A stretch of DNA of 64,000 nucleotides from Caballeronia grimmiae (lineage in GTDB: Bacteria; Pseudomonadota; Gammaproteobacteria; Burkholderiales; Burkholderiaceae), in assembly GCF_000698555.1 (NCBI RefSeq), contig NZ_JFHE01000006.1, positions 186,001-250,000 on the forward strand, in the 5' to 3' direction. The notes under the pieces are model-generated. The model was given only the letters and a program-made list of their open reading frames with translations, was not told the DNA's origin and did no database searches. The translations under genes were made by a program, and so were the position numbers. Positions 44,646 to 53,420 of the stretch are shown piece after piece (position 1 is the first letter of the stretch; every line of letters begins with the position of its first letter).

Positions 44646-44760
44646 GGAAAGCCATTCACCGTATCAATGTGCGGGATCACGATTATAAATATGGTTGACG
44701 TGCGACGGCTCGTAGAATGGCGAGCTAAACCATGTGCCTCGCTCTGCTCTGGAGAATCCT

Positions 44761-46158
44761 GTGTCGAACGTATCCGCGCGCATCGAACGTCTTCCTTTCG
44801 GACGCTTTCACTGGCGCCTGTTGATGATGGGCGGCCTGGGCTATGCATTCGACGCGATGGATGCCGCCGCGGTCGCCTTCGTGCTGCCCGTGCTGCGACA
44901 CGACTGGGCGCTCACGAGCGTGCAGACCGGCGTGCTCGGCAGCGGCAATTTCATCGGCTACTTCTTCGGCGCGCTCTTTGCGGGCACGCTCGGCGATCTG
45001 ATCGGCCGGCGCAAGGTGATGATGTATGCGCTGCTGCTTTACAGCATTGCTTCCATCGTTAGCGCGATGACCGATACATGGCCCACGTTCCTCGCCTCGC
45101 GCATCGTCGCGGGCATGGGAACGGGCGCGGAGAGCGCGATCATCGCACCGTATCTCGCGGAGTTCGTGGCGAAGCGTTATCGCGGCGTGTTCACCGGCGC
45201 ACTCGCGGGCTTCTTTTCGTTCGGTTTCGTGGCGGCGGCGCTGCTCGGCTATTTCATCGTGCCCGCGTTTCCTGAAGGCTGGCGCACGGTGCTGTTCATT
45301 ACCGCGCTGCCGGTCGTGATGCTCCTGTGGTGGCGGCGTTCGCTGCCCGAATCGCCGCGCTGGCTCGAGAGCCGCAAGCGTCGCGATGAAGCCGAGCGCG
45401 TGCTCGGCCAGATCGAAGCCGACTTCACGCGGCGCGGCATCGAACTGCCGCGTGCGGAAGCGGCGACGCCGAGCGGCGAGCCATCGGCTGAAACGGGCAC
45501 CCTGATCGCCAACTTCCGCGCACTGTGGGCGGGCCGCCAGGCGCGCATCACGGTGATGACGTGGCTCATGTGGCTCTCCATCACCTTCAGCTATTACGCG
45601 TTCTTTACCTGGATTCCCGGCCTGCTCGTGCAGCACGGCATGAGCATCACGCGCAGCTTCGGATATTCGCTGGCGATGTATGTCGCGCAGGTGCCCGGCT
45701 ACTTCAGCGCGGCATGGTTCAACGAACGCATTGGCCGGCAGGCGACGATCGCATCGTACATGTTGTGCGGCTGCGCTTGCGCGCTCGGCATGGCGTTCGC
45801 GAGCACGAACGGCCAGATCATGGTCGCGGGCATTCTTCTGTCGTTCTTCATGAACGGCACTTATGCCGGTGTCTATGCCTATACGGCCGAAGTCTTCCCG
45901 ACCGCGGTGCGCACGACCGGCGCGGGAACGGCATCCGCAATCGGGCGCATCGGTGCGATCGTCTCGCCGATTCTGGTCGGCTATCTCTATCCGGTCTTCG
46001 GCTTCGCCGGCGTGTTCGGCGTGACGACCGTCGTCCTGCTGCTCGGCGCGATCGCCGTTGTCGTGATGGGTGTGCCGACGCGCGGGCGCTCGCTCGAAGA
46101 CATCGCGGCGGGCGAGGCATCCAGCATGACGTCGGTGACCGAAGCATCGGCGCGATGA
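44761..46158 (+). CDS. MFS transporter, sugar/aromatic-acid porter type
   Basis: A 465-residue twelve-helix transporter. Helix 1 has G-L-G-Y-A-F-D-A-M-D-A-A. The loop 2-3 motif is G-D-L-I-G-R-R-K-V, and the sugar-porter-like P-E-S-P-R-W-L sits near residue 198. An A-E-V-F-P-T-A-V-R segment near residue 377 recalls the E-x-x-P-T/S-x-x-R motif of this group. The GTG start at 44761 is chosen over an upstream in-frame ATG because GGAG sits nine bases before it. The group includes niacin and benzoate-type importers. The amidohydrolase gene downstream may act on the same substrate. Confidence 0.86.
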   Translation: MSNVSARIERLPFGRFHWRLLMMGGLGYAFDAMDAAAVAFVLPVLRHDWALTSVQTGVLGSGNFIGYFFGALFAGTLGDLIGRRKVMMYALLLYSIASIVSAMTDTWPTFLASRIVAGMGTGAESAIIAPYLAEFVAKRYRGVFTGALAGFFSFGFVAAALLGYFIVPAFPEGWRTVLFITALPVVMLLWWRRSLPESPRWLESRKRRDEAERVLGQIEADFTRRGIELPRAEAATPSGEPSAETGTLIANFRALWAGRQARITVMTWLMWLSITFSYYAFFTWIPGLLVQHGMSITRSFGYSLAMYVAQVPGYFSAAWFNERIGRQATIASYMLCGCACALGMAFASTNGQIMVAGILLSFFMNGTYAGVYAYTAEVFPTAVRTTGAGTASAIGRIGAIVSPILVGYLYPVFGFAGVFGVTTVVLLLGAIAVVVMGVPTRGRSLEDIAAGEASSMTSVTEASAR

Positions 46159-46183
46159 CGCAATGAGCCACGGGTGAGGACGC

Positions 46184-46225
46184 AAAGCCATAACGCCGCT
46201 GCGCACGCTCGGGCAGCGGCTTTTT
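46184..46225 (+). terminator. Terminator hairpin abutting the amidohydrolase start
   Basis: GCCGCTGC (46195-46202) and GCAGCGGC (46213-46220) form an eight-base-pair stem followed by TTTTT at 46221-46225. The T-run touches the first possible start codon of the next gene. AAAGCC at 46184-46189 could pair with the GGCTTT at 46218-46223 instead, giving a competing fold. It could be a plain terminator of the MFS gene or an attenuator of the next gene. Confidence 0.65.
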
Positions 46226-46235
46226 CATGGAGAAG

Positions 46236-47483
46236 ATGACAGTGCAAAGCATCCTGTTCAGCAATGCTGCCGTGCTCGATCCCGCACGAGGCGAATTGCG
46301 CGAAGCGCATCACGTGCTCGTCGAAAACGGGCTCATCAAGGAAGTGTCCGACAAGCCGCTGCAAAGCGCGGCATCGCAGGTGATCGATCTGAAGGGCAAG
46401 ACGTTGATGCCGGGTCTTATCGACCTGCACGTCCACGTGGTCGCCGTGCAGCTCAATCTTTCGCAGCAAGTGCACATGCCCAACGTGCTGGTGACGCTGC
46501 GTTCGGTGCCCATCATGCGCGCGATGCTGCGTCGAGGTTTCACCACCGTACGCGATGCGGGCGGGGCGGCACATCCGCACAAGATCGCGGTGGAAAGCGG
46601 GCTCGCTGTCGGGCCGCGTCTTTTCGTGGCGGGACGCGCGCTCAGTCAGACAGGCGGACACGGCGACATGCGCGCCCGCTCCGACTACATGGGCAATAGC
46701 GCGCCGTGCGGATGCTGCGTGCGCGTAGGCGCGCTCGCACGCGTGGCGGATGGCGTCGATGGAGTGCGCCGCGCCGCGCGCGAAGAACTGCAGATGGGCG
46801 CGGACCATCTGAAGATCATGGCGTCGGGCGGCGTGGCGTCGCCGACCGATCCTGTCGGCGCATACGGTTATGCAGAGGATGAAGTACGCGCGATCGTCGA
46901 GGAAGCGCGCGCGCGCCATACGTACGTGATGGCGCATGCCTACACCGCCGATGCGATCTCGCGCGTCGTGCGCTGGGGCGTGCGCACGATCGAGCACGGC
47001 AACCTGATCGATGCGCCCGCCGCCAGGCTAATGGCCGAACATGGCGCATACGTGGTGCCGACGCTCGTCACGTATGAAGCGCTGGCTTCCGAAGGCGCGC
47101 AATACGGCCTTGGCGAGGAAAGCGTCGCGAAGATCGCGGACGTGCGCGAGGCGGGCTTGCGTTCGCTCGAGATCTATCGCGATGCAGGCGTGAAGATGGG
47201 CTTCGGATCCGACTTGCTCGGACCTTCGCAGCGTCTGCAAAGCGACGAATTCCGTATCCGTTCCGAAGTGCTCGGCAACAAGGCGGCGCTGCTCGCCGCG
47301 ACCACGACCGCCGCCGAAGTGCTCGGCTTGTCCGATAAGCTCGGCTGCATCGCGCCGGGCGCATGGGCCGACATGATCGTCGTCGATGGCAACCCGCTCG
47401 CCGATATCTCCTGCATGCTCGGCCAGGGCGAGCGCATTCCGCTCGTGATGAAATCCGGCGAGATTCACTTTAACGAACTGTGA
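46236..47483 (+). CDS. Metal-dependent amidohydrolase family protein
   Basis: A 415-residue amidohydrolase-superfamily enzyme. Metal ligands are H-V-H in G-L-I-D-L-H-V-H-V near 65-69, the H-L-K-I-M-A-S-G-G strand carrying the lysine near 190, and A-H-A-Y near 231. R-T-I-E-H-G-N near 251 and G-S-D-L-L-G near 325 supply the rest. The pattern resembles Xaa-Pro dipeptidase-like (prolidase) and imidazolonepropionase-like members that hydrolyse cyclic amides or dipeptides. The start is unsure: ATGs at 46227 and 46236 and a GTG at 46242 are in frame, and GGAG at 46229 fits the GTG best. The substrate is unknown. Confidence 0.82.
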   Translation: MTVQSILFSNAAVLDPARGELREAHHVLVENGLIKEVSDKPLQSAASQVIDLKGKTLMPGLIDLHVHVVAVQLNLSQQVHMPNVLVTLRSVPIMRAMLRRGFTTVRDAGGAAHPHKIAVESGLAVGPRLFVAGRALSQTGGHGDMRARSDYMGNSAPCGCCVRVGALARVADGVDGVRRAAREELQMGADHLKIMASGGVASPTDPVGAYGYAEDEVRAIVEEARARHTYVMAHAYTADAISRVVRWGVRTIEHGNLIDAPAARLMAEHGAYVVPTLVTYEALASEGAQYGLGEESVAKIADVREAGLRSLEIYRDAGVKMGFGSDLLGPSQRLQSDEFRIRSEVLGNKAALLAATTTAAEVLGLSDKLGCIAPGAWADMIVVDGNPLADISCMLGQGERIPLVMKSGEIHFNEL

Positions 47484-47618
47484 GGGCAGAAGCGGCCGTG
47501 AGCTATGACTTGCCCGGCCGCGGATCGCCGACGAAGCCGTCGCGATTCGGCATTTTCACCCTTGCGCGCGGAGCATTCTGGTCTTTTCGCTTCACGTCCG
47601 CGAAGTAAATCACGGCAC

Positions 47619-48587
47619 TTAGATACTGACGGGCGCGTTGATGCCCGGCATCGCGGCACGTTTGGCGAACAGGCACAAAATCTCGTACATCATCGTCGCA
47701 GCGACAAGCGCGGTGTTGCCGCTCGGATCGTAAGGCGGCGATACCTCCACCACGTCGCCGCCGACCCAGTTCAGCCCGTCCAGTCCGCGCAAGAGCGCCA
47801 GCGTTTCCCGCGTCGTCAGGCCGCCGATTTCCGGCGTGCCCGTGCCCGGCGTAAAGACCGGATCGAGACCGTCCACGTCGAGCGAGAGATAAACCGGCGC
47901 ATCACCGACGATTCTCCGCGCCTCTTCCGCAATCGCCGTTGGCCCGCGTTTCTCGAATTCCTCGATGAACACCACACGCATGCCGTGATCGAGCGAGTAA
48001 CGCCAGCCTTCGTCGGTGTTCTGCGCGCCGCGAATGCCGATCTGGATCGTGCGCTTCGGGTCGAGCAGGCCAGCTTCGACTGCCCGTCTGAACGGAGCGC
48101 CATGCGTGAATTTCGAACCCTTGAACGCGTCCCAGGTGTCGGTGTGCGCATCGATGTGGACGAGCGCGAGGGGCGATTTCGGCGCTATAGCCTGGAAAAC
48201 CGGATAGGTGATCGAATGATCGCCGCCCGCGATCAGCGCCATTTTTCCGGCGCGAAACACTGGCTCGAAGAAGCGGCGGATGTCCCCATGCGCGGCCTCC
48301 AGATCGTAGAGATGCTCGAACGGCACATCGCCGATATCGGCCACGCGGCACGCCTCGAACGGATTGAAACGCGTGACGTGATGGATCGCGCGCATCATCG
48401 TCGACATATTGCGGATTTCGCGCGGACCGAAACGCGCGCCGGGACGCGCGGTGACGCCCCCATCGAACGGTACGCCTGCCAGCGCGATATCGAGCGCCGC
48501 GAGATCGCGCTCGAACGGCACGCGCATGAACGTGGGGATTCCGGCGAAACGCGGCAACTGCATCTGTGAAAGATCGGTGGCGGCCAT
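47619..48587 (-). CDS. Ureohydrolase (agmatinase/guanidinobutyrase family)
   Basis: A 322-residue binuclear manganese hydrolase that removes urea from a guanidino compound. The metal motifs are complete: G-G-D-H-S near 121, D-A-H-T-D-T near 145-150 and D-V-D-G-L-D-P near 230-236. P-G-T-G-T-P-E-I-G-G and V-V-E-V-S-P-P-Y-D follow. The opening P-R-F-A-G-I-P-T-F-M-R and the Y-D-x-S-G-N-T-A pattern favour the guanidinobutyrase/guanidinopropionase and agmatinase group over arginase. It is last in an eight-gene operon that also carries a carbamoylase, so urea-type breakdown products are expected. Confidence 0.88.
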   Translation of the reverse strand: MAATDLSQMQLPRFAGIPTFMRVPFERDLAALDIALAGVPFDGGVTARPGARFGPREIRNMSTMMRAIHHVTRFNPFEACRVADIGDVPFEHLYDLEAAHGDIRRFFEPVFRAGKMALIAGGDHSITYPVFQAIAPKSPLALVHIDAHTDTWDAFKGSKFTHGAPFRRAVEAGLLDPKRTIQIGIRGAQNTDEGWRYSLDHGMRVVFIEEFEKRGPTAIAEEARRIVGDAPVYLSLDVDGLDPVFTPGTGTPEIGGLTTRETLALLRGLDGLNWVGGDVVEVSPPYDPSGNTALVAATMMYEILCLFAKRAAMPGINAPVSI

Positions 48588-48603
48588 GATGTGAGCGAGA
48601 GAG

Positions 48604-49293
48604 TCAGAAGGTAGGCGGGGTGTTGACCCAAAGAATGCGTGCGACCGTATCGCCCGGATTGCGATAGCTATGCGGCTCGGTGCTCGCGAAGTAAAACGAA
48701 TCGCCGGCTTTCAGCGAATAGGTCTGATCGGCGAGCGTCAGTTCCAGTTCGCCTTCGAGCACGTATCCGAGTTCTTCGCCGACGTGATGAATCTGCTCGT
48801 CGCTGCGCGCGAGCGGTTCGAGCACGTGGATGTCGCACTGAAGCAACTGGCCGGGACTCGGCACGACCAAACGCTCGAGCACGATCGAACCGCGGCCGCG
48901 CCTGCTCCGATCCGTCGGGGCACGCGCACCCGGAAAGCGCACGGACGGCCGCTCGCCCGCACGCTGCACGGGCGATGCCGTCATCGCGGGCGACGACAGC
49001 AGCGCCGCGATATTCGTATCCAGCGCGATGGCCAGCTTGTGCAGCATTGCGAGCGACGGCGTGGCGTGGCCGCCCTCGACTTTCGACAGCAGGCTCTCGG
49101 AGCAACCGGCCGTCTGGGCGAGCGCCTTGAGCGTCATGTGCCGCACCATGCGCGCATGACGCAGGCGCGTGCCCAGGCCATCGGCGGCAGACGTGCCCGC
49201 TGCGCCGTCCACTTTGCGCGGAGCCCGTGAAGATGCCGTCTTGCGCGGGGCGCGGGCGGCATCGGTCGTCGATGAAAGTCGTTTGCTGGGCAC
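48604..49293 (-). CDS. XRE-cupin transcriptional regulator
   Basis: A 229-residue two-domain regulator. An N-terminal lysine- and arginine-rich stretch leads into an XRE helix-turn-helix at about 40-95 (M-T-L-K-A-L-A-Q-T-A-G-C-S-E-S-L-L-S-K-V). A C-terminal cupin at about 155-228 has H-H-V-G-E-E-L-G-Y-V-L-E-G-E and F-A-S-T-E-P-H. The cupin His/Glu set would bind a metal or small ligand. Such regulators often govern polyamine and amino-acid use (PuuR type). It lies inside the importer operon, so it is likely self-regulated. A GTG start is used, with AGGA upstream. Confidence 0.86.
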   Translation of the reverse strand: MPSKRLSSTTDAARAPRKTASSRAPRKVDGAAGTSAADGLGTRLRHARMVRHMTLKALAQTAGCSESLLSKVEGGHATPSLAMLHKLAIALDTNIAALLSSPAMTASPVQRAGERPSVRFPGARAPTDRSRRGRGSIVLERLVVPSPGQLLQCDIHVLEPLARSDEQIHHVGEELGYVLEGELELTLADQTYSLKAGDSFYFASTEPHSYRNPGDTVARILWVNTPPTF

Positions 49294-49326
49294 GAAGAAC
49301 GTCCTGTCGAATAAAGGAAACCGCGC

Positions 49327-50025
49327 TTACGCGAGAACCGTGAACTCGACCTCGAGCGGGTTGAGCGCGTTGATCGGAATGATATCTTGCGGGCACGCGG
49401 ACATCACGACGACGCAATCCATCGCGGCTTTGATATCGACGTAATCGCCGGACTTCGAAACGGGCGGCAGCCAGTCGATCGTGTAATCGGGCTTGACCGG
49501 GATGTTCATCCACAGGTTGAACGGCTGCGGCACTTCTTTCGTGCGCAGACCGATGGCCTTCAGCGCAAGGCGGAGGTTGTCCGAGCAGTTGTCGTGATAA
49601 TGCTCGACACCGAGATTGCGATAGCGATACAGATCGCACGCCGCGATCAGCGTGTCGTGCACGCCGGGCGACGTGTCGGCGGCAAGTTCGGCGATCGGGC
49701 GGCGCTGGTTCGTCACGAGCGGGTCGCCCGTTTGCGGAATGATCTTGTCGATGGATGCGCGCGTATGTTCGAACGACAGGAACTCGTTCAGATGCTGCGC
49801 GTTGAAGATCCACGTATCGCACACTTGCGTGCCGTGCGGATTGGCGATGCGGATCGTCTGCCCCGCCTTGACGCGCACGGCGCGGCCGCAGCGGGCGGGG
49901 ACCGTATAGGTCTTGCCGATTTCCGCCGTGCCGTCCGGCGAGATGGGTTCGTTCAGCGTGGCGTTGACGCCGGTTTCCTGGCCGTTGTCATCGGCGCAGG
50001 CGTGGATGGTGGCGGGGGCGTTCAT
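49327..50025 (-). CDS. DUF1989 (urea carboxylase-associated) family protein
   Basis: A 232-residue DUF1989 protein. Family marks are R-A-V-R-V-K-A-G-Q-T-I-R-I-A-N-P-H-G-T-Q-V-C-D near 48-70, R-R-P-I-A-E-L, a metal-binding-looking H-D-T-L-I-A-A-C-D and H-D-N-C, and N-L-W-M-N-I-P-V near 170. Related proteins serve as the two subunits of carboxyguanidine deiminase, found beside urea/guanidine carboxylase. Here it appears alone, with no second subunit. AAGGAG precedes the ATG. The role in this operon is inferred to be deamination or hydrolysis of a urea- or guanidine-derived carboxylate. Confidence 0.84.
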   Translation of the reverse strand: MNAPATIHACADDNGQETGVNATLNEPISPDGTAEIGKTYTVPARCGRAVRVKAGQTIRIANPHGTQVCDTWIFNAQHLNEFLSFEHTRASIDKIIPQTGDPLVTNQRRPIAELAADTSPGVHDTLIAACDLYRYRNLGVEHYHDNCSDNLRLALKAIGLRTKEVPQPFNLWMNIPVKPDYTIDWLPPVSKSGDYVDIKAAMDCVVVMSACPQDIIPINALNPLEVEFTVLA

Positions 50026-50038
50026 GTCGATGGCTCCT

Positions 50039-51274
50039 TCAGTCGTTGCAGAGTGTAGTGAGGCAATGCGCGAGCACCCGCGCGCCGAGCACGAGATGCG
50101 CGGCGTCGGTGGCTTCTGCGGGGTTATGGCTGATGCCGTCGCGGCTCGGCACGAAGATCATGCCGCTCGGGCAATGCTGCGCGAGATACATTGCGTCGTG
50201 AAACGCGCCGGACGTCATGTGCAGGGCGCGGGCATCGAGCGCGCGGCAGGCTTCGTCGATGCGTGACAGCACGGACGCATCGAATGCGACCGGCGCATGC
50301 GTGAACAACGCTTCGATGCGCGCGTCGTGGCGCTGTGCGATCGTCTTCGCGTGTGCATCGAATGCGGCGAGCACGCCCGCATCGGGATGACGGAAGTCGA
50401 CGGTGAACGTCACCGCCGAGGGAATCGTGTTGATCGAATTCGGTTCGATGCTCCAGCGTCCGAACGTGACGCGCGTATCGCCGCCGCCGAGTTCGTGCGC
50501 GATCGCATCGAGTTCATGGCGCAATGCAATTGCCCGCGTCATCGCATCGCGGCGCAGCGGCATCGGCGTGGTCCCGGCGTGGGCCGCCGTGCCTTCGACG
50601 TGAAACGCGTACCAGCGCACGCCTTGTATGCCGCTGACGACCGCAAGCGGAACACCGGCGGTTTCCAGTTGCGGACCTTGTTCGATGTGAAGCTCGACGA
50701 ATGCATGCGGCGCGTCGCGCTCGATGCGCTGCGCGAGGTCGGGGAATGCGTTCCGGTGACGCTCTAGTGCGTCGCCCAGCGTGATGCCGTCGGCATCGCG
50801 CGCTTCGGCATGACGCGTCATGCGCGACGGCTCCACGAACGCGCTCGATCCCATTGCGCCCGGCGAGAAGCGCGTGCCTTCCTCGTTGGTCCAGATCGCG
50901 ACTTCGAGCGGACGGCGCGTGCGCACGTTCGCATCGCTCAGTGCGGCGAGCACTTCGAAGCCCGCGAGCACGCCATAACAGCCATCGAGCCTGCCGCCGG
51001 TCGGCTGGGTGTCGATGTGGCTGCCGGTCATCACCGGAGCCAGCGACGCATCTCCTTCGCGGCGAAAGAAGAGATTCGCGCACGCATCGACGCGCGCGCT
51101 GCATCCGAGCGCACGGGCACGTTCAACCAGGAAGCGCCGCGCTTCGAGATCGCGCTCGCCGAGCGCCGGGCGGTTCACGCCGCCGTCACCGCGCGCGCCG
51201 AAGGCGGCGAGAGCATCGATCGATTCGAGCAGGCGGTCGGCGTTCACCGCATCGGCGATTTGCGTGGCGATCAC
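50039..51274 (-). CDS. Zn-dependent amidohydrolase, N-carbamoyl-amino-acid/allantoate type
   Basis: A 411-residue M20/M28-fold hydrolase of the hydantoinase/carbamoylase group, which cleaves N-carbamoyl amino acids or allantoate to release ammonia and CO2. Metal and substrate residues include G-S-H-I-D-T near 84-89, D-G-C-Y-G near 98, E-E-G-T-R-F near 134-139 and E-L-H-I-E-Q-G-P near 193-200. G-A-F-H-D-A-M-Y near 358 supplies the last ligand. A GTGA overlap couples it to the ATPase gene. It follows the transport genes, so it probably acts first on the imported compound or late on a ureido product. Confidence 0.87.
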   Translation of the reverse strand: MIATQIADAVNADRLLESIDALAAFGARGDGGVNRPALGERDLEARRFLVERARALGCSARVDACANLFFRREGDASLAPVMTGSHIDTQPTGGRLDGCYGVLAGFEVLAALSDANVRTRRPLEVAIWTNEEGTRFSPGAMGSSAFVEPSRMTRHAEARDADGITLGDALERHRNAFPDLAQRIERDAPHAFVELHIEQGPQLETAGVPLAVVSGIQGVRWYAFHVEGTAAHAGTTPMPLRRDAMTRAIALRHELDAIAHELGGGDTRVTFGRWSIEPNSINTIPSAVTFTVDFRHPDAGVLAAFDAHAKTIAQRHDARIEALFTHAPVAFDASVLSRIDEACRALDARALHMTSGAFHDAMYLAQHCPSGMIFVPSRDGISHNPAEATDAAHLVLGARVLAHCLTTLCND

Positions 51275-52080
51275 GACGTCGCTCCTTGGCTCACGAAATC
51301 GAGGCTGCGTTCAAGCCACGGCTTGAGAAACTGCTGAAGACGCGGCGTGCGTGTATTGCCGAAGAGTTGCGCGGGCGGTCCCGCTTCGACGATCTTGCCC
51401 GCTTCCATGAACACGACCTTGTCGGAGATCGTCGCGGCGAAGCTCATTTCATGCGTCACCATGACCATCGTCATGCCTTCTTGCGCAAGCGAGCGGATCA
51501 CGTTGAGCACTTCTTCCACGAGTTCGGGATCGAGCGCGGATGTTGGCTCGTCGAGCAAAATCACTTCGGGTTCGATAGCCAGCGCCCGCGCGATGCCCAC
51601 GCGCTGCTGCTGTCCGCCGCTCAGTCGCGCGGGATAGGCATCGGCCTTATGGTCGAGGCCCACGCGTTTGAGCGCGGCGAGGGCTTTTTCGCGGGCTTCG
51701 CGCTTGCTCGTCCTCTTGGCGAGCACGAGCGGCGTCGCCACGTTGTCGAGCGCGTTCATGTGAGGCCAGAGATTGAACTGCTGAAAGACCATCGAAATAG
51801 GGCGGCGCACTTCGGCGATGCTCGCTTCGCTATCGCGATCCTTCGCCGTGCGTCCCGTCGAGCGATAGCCGAGCAACTGGCCTTTGATCCACACTTCGCC
51901 TTCATCGTAGGCTTCGAGAAAATTCATGCAGCGCAGCGCAGTTGTCTTGCCGGAACCGGACGGCCCGATCAGCGTGACGATCTCGCCCCGCATCACATCC
52001 AGGTCGATGCCCTTGAGCACGCGGTTCTCGCCATACGACTTGCCGACGGCGTGTAGCTTCAGAATCGGAAGGTCGCTCAT
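51271..52080 (-). CDS. Polar amino-acid ABC transporter ATPase
   Basis: A 269-residue HisP/GlnQ-type ATPase. Walker A is G-P-S-G-S-G-K-T-T at 39-47, the Q-loop F-Q-Q-F-N-L-W-P-H near 100, the signature L-S-G-G-Q-Q-Q-R near 158, and Walker B V-I-L-L-D-E-P-T-S-A-L-D near 176. The ATG at 52080 overlaps the permease gene (ATGA). The insert at about 70-90 is longer than in GlnQ but common in this family. It powers the two flanking permeases. Confidence 0.9.
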   Translation of the reverse strand: MSDLPILKLHAVGKSYGENRVLKGIDLDVMRGEIVTLIGPSGSGKTTALRCMNFLEAYDEGEVWIKGQLLGYRSTGRTAKDRDSEASIAEVRRPISMVFQQFNLWPHMNALDNVATPLVLAKRTSKREAREKALAALKRVGLDHKADAYPARLSGGQQQRVGIARALAIEPEVILLDEPTSALDPELVEEVLNVIRSLAQEGMTMVMVTHEMSFAATISDKVVFMEAGKIVEAGPPAQLFGNTRTPRLQQFLKPWLERSLDFVSQGATS

Positions 52081-52730
52081 GATGTCTTCCTCGAAAACGG
52101 AATGCGCGATGTCGCCGCCTGTGCGATAACCGACACACCTTGGGTGAGCAGCCAGTAACAAGCGATCAGCAGCGCATACGGACCGATATACGTGTAGCTC
52201 GATGCGACGATATCGCTTGCGGTCATCGTCAGTTCCGGTACGGTGATGATCGAGGCGACCGCGCTTTCCTTAATGACGAGGATGGTTTGATTGGCGATGA
52301 GCGGCGCGGCGAACGCGAGCGCCTGCGGCAATTCGATCGAGCGGAACGCATCGCGTCTGCTCACGCCGAATGCGGCGGCGGCTTCGAGTTGGCCGCGCGG
52401 CACGCTGGCCCACGCTGCGCGAAAAAGCTCTGCGAAATAGGCACTCGAATAGAACGCGAGCGAAACAATGGTGGCTTGCACGGCGGACAGCGTGATGCCG
52501 ACGACCGGCAAGCCGAAGTACACGATGACGAGCTGGGAAAGGTAAGGCGTGCCGCGCACGAGCCACACGAACGCGCCGTAGAGAAGCGTGAACGGGTGGC
52601 CGAACGCGAGACGCATCGCGTTGAGGGCAAAGCCCGCGGCAATGCCGATGAGCGCGGCGAGCACGCTCACTTCGAGCGTGACGCCCATCGCTTCGATGAA
52701 GCGCGGGATGAGTGCAATGACAGTGTTCAT
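52077..52730 (-). CDS. Polar amino-acid ABC transporter permease (second)
   Basis: A 217-residue HisM/GlnP-type permease with about five membrane helices and the docking loop E-A-A-A-A-F-G-V-S-R-R-D-A-F-R near 120-135. The signature R-G-T-P-Y-L-S-Q-L near residue 61 is standard. The ATG at 52730 is preceded by a pyrimidine-rich stretch with only a weak ribosome site, so it may depend on coupling to the preceding permease gene, which ends 20 bp before. It is translationally coupled to the ATPase. Confidence 0.88.
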   Translation of the reverse strand: MNTVIALIPRFIEAMGVTLEVSVLAALIGIAAGFALNAMRLAFGHPFTLLYGAFVWLVRGTPYLSQLVIVYFGLPVVGITLSAVQATIVSLAFYSSAYFAELFRAAWASVPRGQLEAAAAFGVSRRDAFRSIELPQALAFAAPLIANQTILVIKESAVASIITVPELTMTASDIVASSYTYIGPYALLIACYWLLTQGVSVIAQAATSRIPFSRKTS

Positions 52731-52750
52731 GCTGATGCCTCGTTCTCCGG

Positions 52751-53365
52751 TCAGGGACGCCGTGCCGCGCGTTGCGCATACACATGACCCGCGCCCGCGA
52801 GCAGCGACGTGATCGCCAGATAAAACACCGCGGCCAGCGCGTACACTTCGAGCGGCCGATACGTCGATGACGAAAGCTGCTGGCTCACGCGCATCAGGTC
52901 CGTTACCGAGATCACCGACACGACCGCCGACGCCTTGACGATGTCGATCATTTCGGATACCAAAGCAGGGAGTGTCGCGCGCACGACCTGCGGCACTTCG
53001 ATGTGCCACAAGGTCTGCCGCCGCGTGAGATTGAACGTCGATGCCGCCTCGATCTGCCCCGGCGCGATCGAGCGAAAGCCCGCGCCGAGAATCTGGGACT
53101 GGTACGCGCCGGTGTTCAGCGAGAGCCCGATCACCGCCGCCGCGAGCCCCGGCAGTTCCAGACCGAGCGCGGACGGCACGTAGTAGAACACGAGCAGTTG
53201 CGCGAGCACCGGCGTGCCGCGCAGCACGCTGACATACACGCGCGCCGCGCCGCGCATCAGACGGCTGTCGCTCACGGACATCGTGTAGACGAACACGCCG
53301 ACGAAGAAGCCGCAACACACGGCGACGCCCGAGAGCACGAACGTGGTCAGCGCGCCGTCGAGCAA
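52751..53365 (-). CDS. Polar amino-acid ABC transporter permease (first)
   Basis: A 204-residue (at least) HisQ/GlnP-type permease with R-G-T-P-V-L-A-Q-L near 49 and the docking loop E-A-A-S-T-F-N-L-T-R-R-Q-T-L near 106-119. No ATG is present at the N-terminus. The TTG at 53365 is the nearest start, but the frame stays open upstream and could begin earlier, near the binding-protein stop at 53421. Paired with the other permease it would form a heterodimeric channel. Confidence 0.82.
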   Translation of the reverse strand: MLDGALTTFVLSGVAVCCGFFVGVFVYTMSVSDSRLMRGAARVYVSVLRGTPVLAQLLVFYYVPSALGLELPGLAAAVIGLSLNTGAYQSQILGAGFRSIAPGQIEAASTFNLTRRQTLWHIEVPQVVRATLPALVSEMIDIVKASAVVSVISVTDLMRVSQQLSSSTYRPLEVYALAAVFYLAITSLLAGAGHVYAQRAARRP

Positions 53366-53420
53366 CTGCGGCAGATAGCCGATGCAGCGCGTGAGCAGAT
53401 CGGGGCCGTTCGTATCGATA

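Noticed and set aside
46140..46190. GGACGCAAAGCC before the amidohydrolase gene resembles the core of the GEMM (cyclic-di-GMP) riboswitch.
   Set aside because: The other fixed parts of that riboswitch (the CAAACC segment, the tetraloop-receptor pairing and the second hairpin) are absent. AAAGCC is explained by pairing with the terminator.
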